From Microcaldota archaeon (lineage in GTDB: Archaea; Micrarchaeota; Micrarchaeia; Anstonellales; Bilamarchaeaceae), in assembly GCA_023247345.1 (NCBI GenBank), contig JAHFGR010000086.1, forward strand, positions 1-5,844: a stretch of 5,844 nucleotides of DNA. The letters run 5' to 3'. Made by a program: the position numbers and the translations under genes. Under the pieces are notes generated by a model. It made no database searches, was not told the origin of the DNA, and worked only from the letters and a program-made list of their open reading frames with translations. Below are positions 5,835 to 5,844 of the stretch, one piece after another. Positions within the stretch are counted from its first letter, which is position 1; every line of letters starts with the position of its first letter.

Positions 5835-5844
5835 GAAAGAAATA

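Noticed and set aside
1..5844. CRISPR array, tRNA/rRNA, insertion sequence or attachment site
   Set aside because: Nearly all the window is accounted for by six protein genes. The gaps (23, 2, 36, 17 and 94 bp) are too short for a CRISPR array or rRNA, and those read show no tRNA cloverleaf, transposase or repeat-spacer pattern.

Overview
The window is a compact, AT-rich (mid-30s % GC by hand count of a few rows) piece of an archaeal chromosome. The strongest evidence for Archaea is a complete archaeal/eukaryal-type elongation factor 2 with the diphthamide histidine motif. It is supported by a methyltransferase resembling the archaeal COG2521 family, a VapB antitoxin of the archaeal UPF0330/DUF217 type, GGTGA ribosome binding sites, and a TTTAAATA-like TATA element. 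The lineage below Archaea cannot be fixed from this sequence. A small-genome lineage is possible because gaps are tiny, but that is only an inference.

Layout: on the plus strand, the C-terminal 258 codons of seryl-tRNA synthetase (1-777, start outside the window) are followed by a predicted SAM-dependent methyltransferase (801-1511). The gap between them is almost entirely a degenerate four-copy tandem heptamer. These two genes run head-on into a minus-strand group with only 2 bp between stop codons. Read in its own direction from the right edge, that group is EF-2 (5750-3558), a MATE-family multidrug/Na+ or H+ antiporter (3540-2173), and the toxin-antitoxin pair vapB (2136-1897) and vapC (1909-1514). 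The right end (5751-5844) is a non-coding upstream region of the EF-2 gene containing a palindrome and direct repeats.

How the parts work together: SerRS and EF-2 are core translation genes. The MATE gene lies 17 bp downstream of EF-2 with no visible terminator between, so it probably rides on the EF-2 transcript. vapBC appears to have its own promoter at the end of the MATE gene, with a palindromic element beside the TATA box that fits an autoregulatory operator. vapB and vapC overlap by 13 bp. An A8 run just before the overlap sits in the phase that would let a -1 slip join the two proteins, which is the most unusual signal here.

Overall this is mainly a housekeeping region with one accessory toxin-antitoxin module. 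I saw no RNA gene, CRISPR array, insertion sequence or clearly new multi-gene system.
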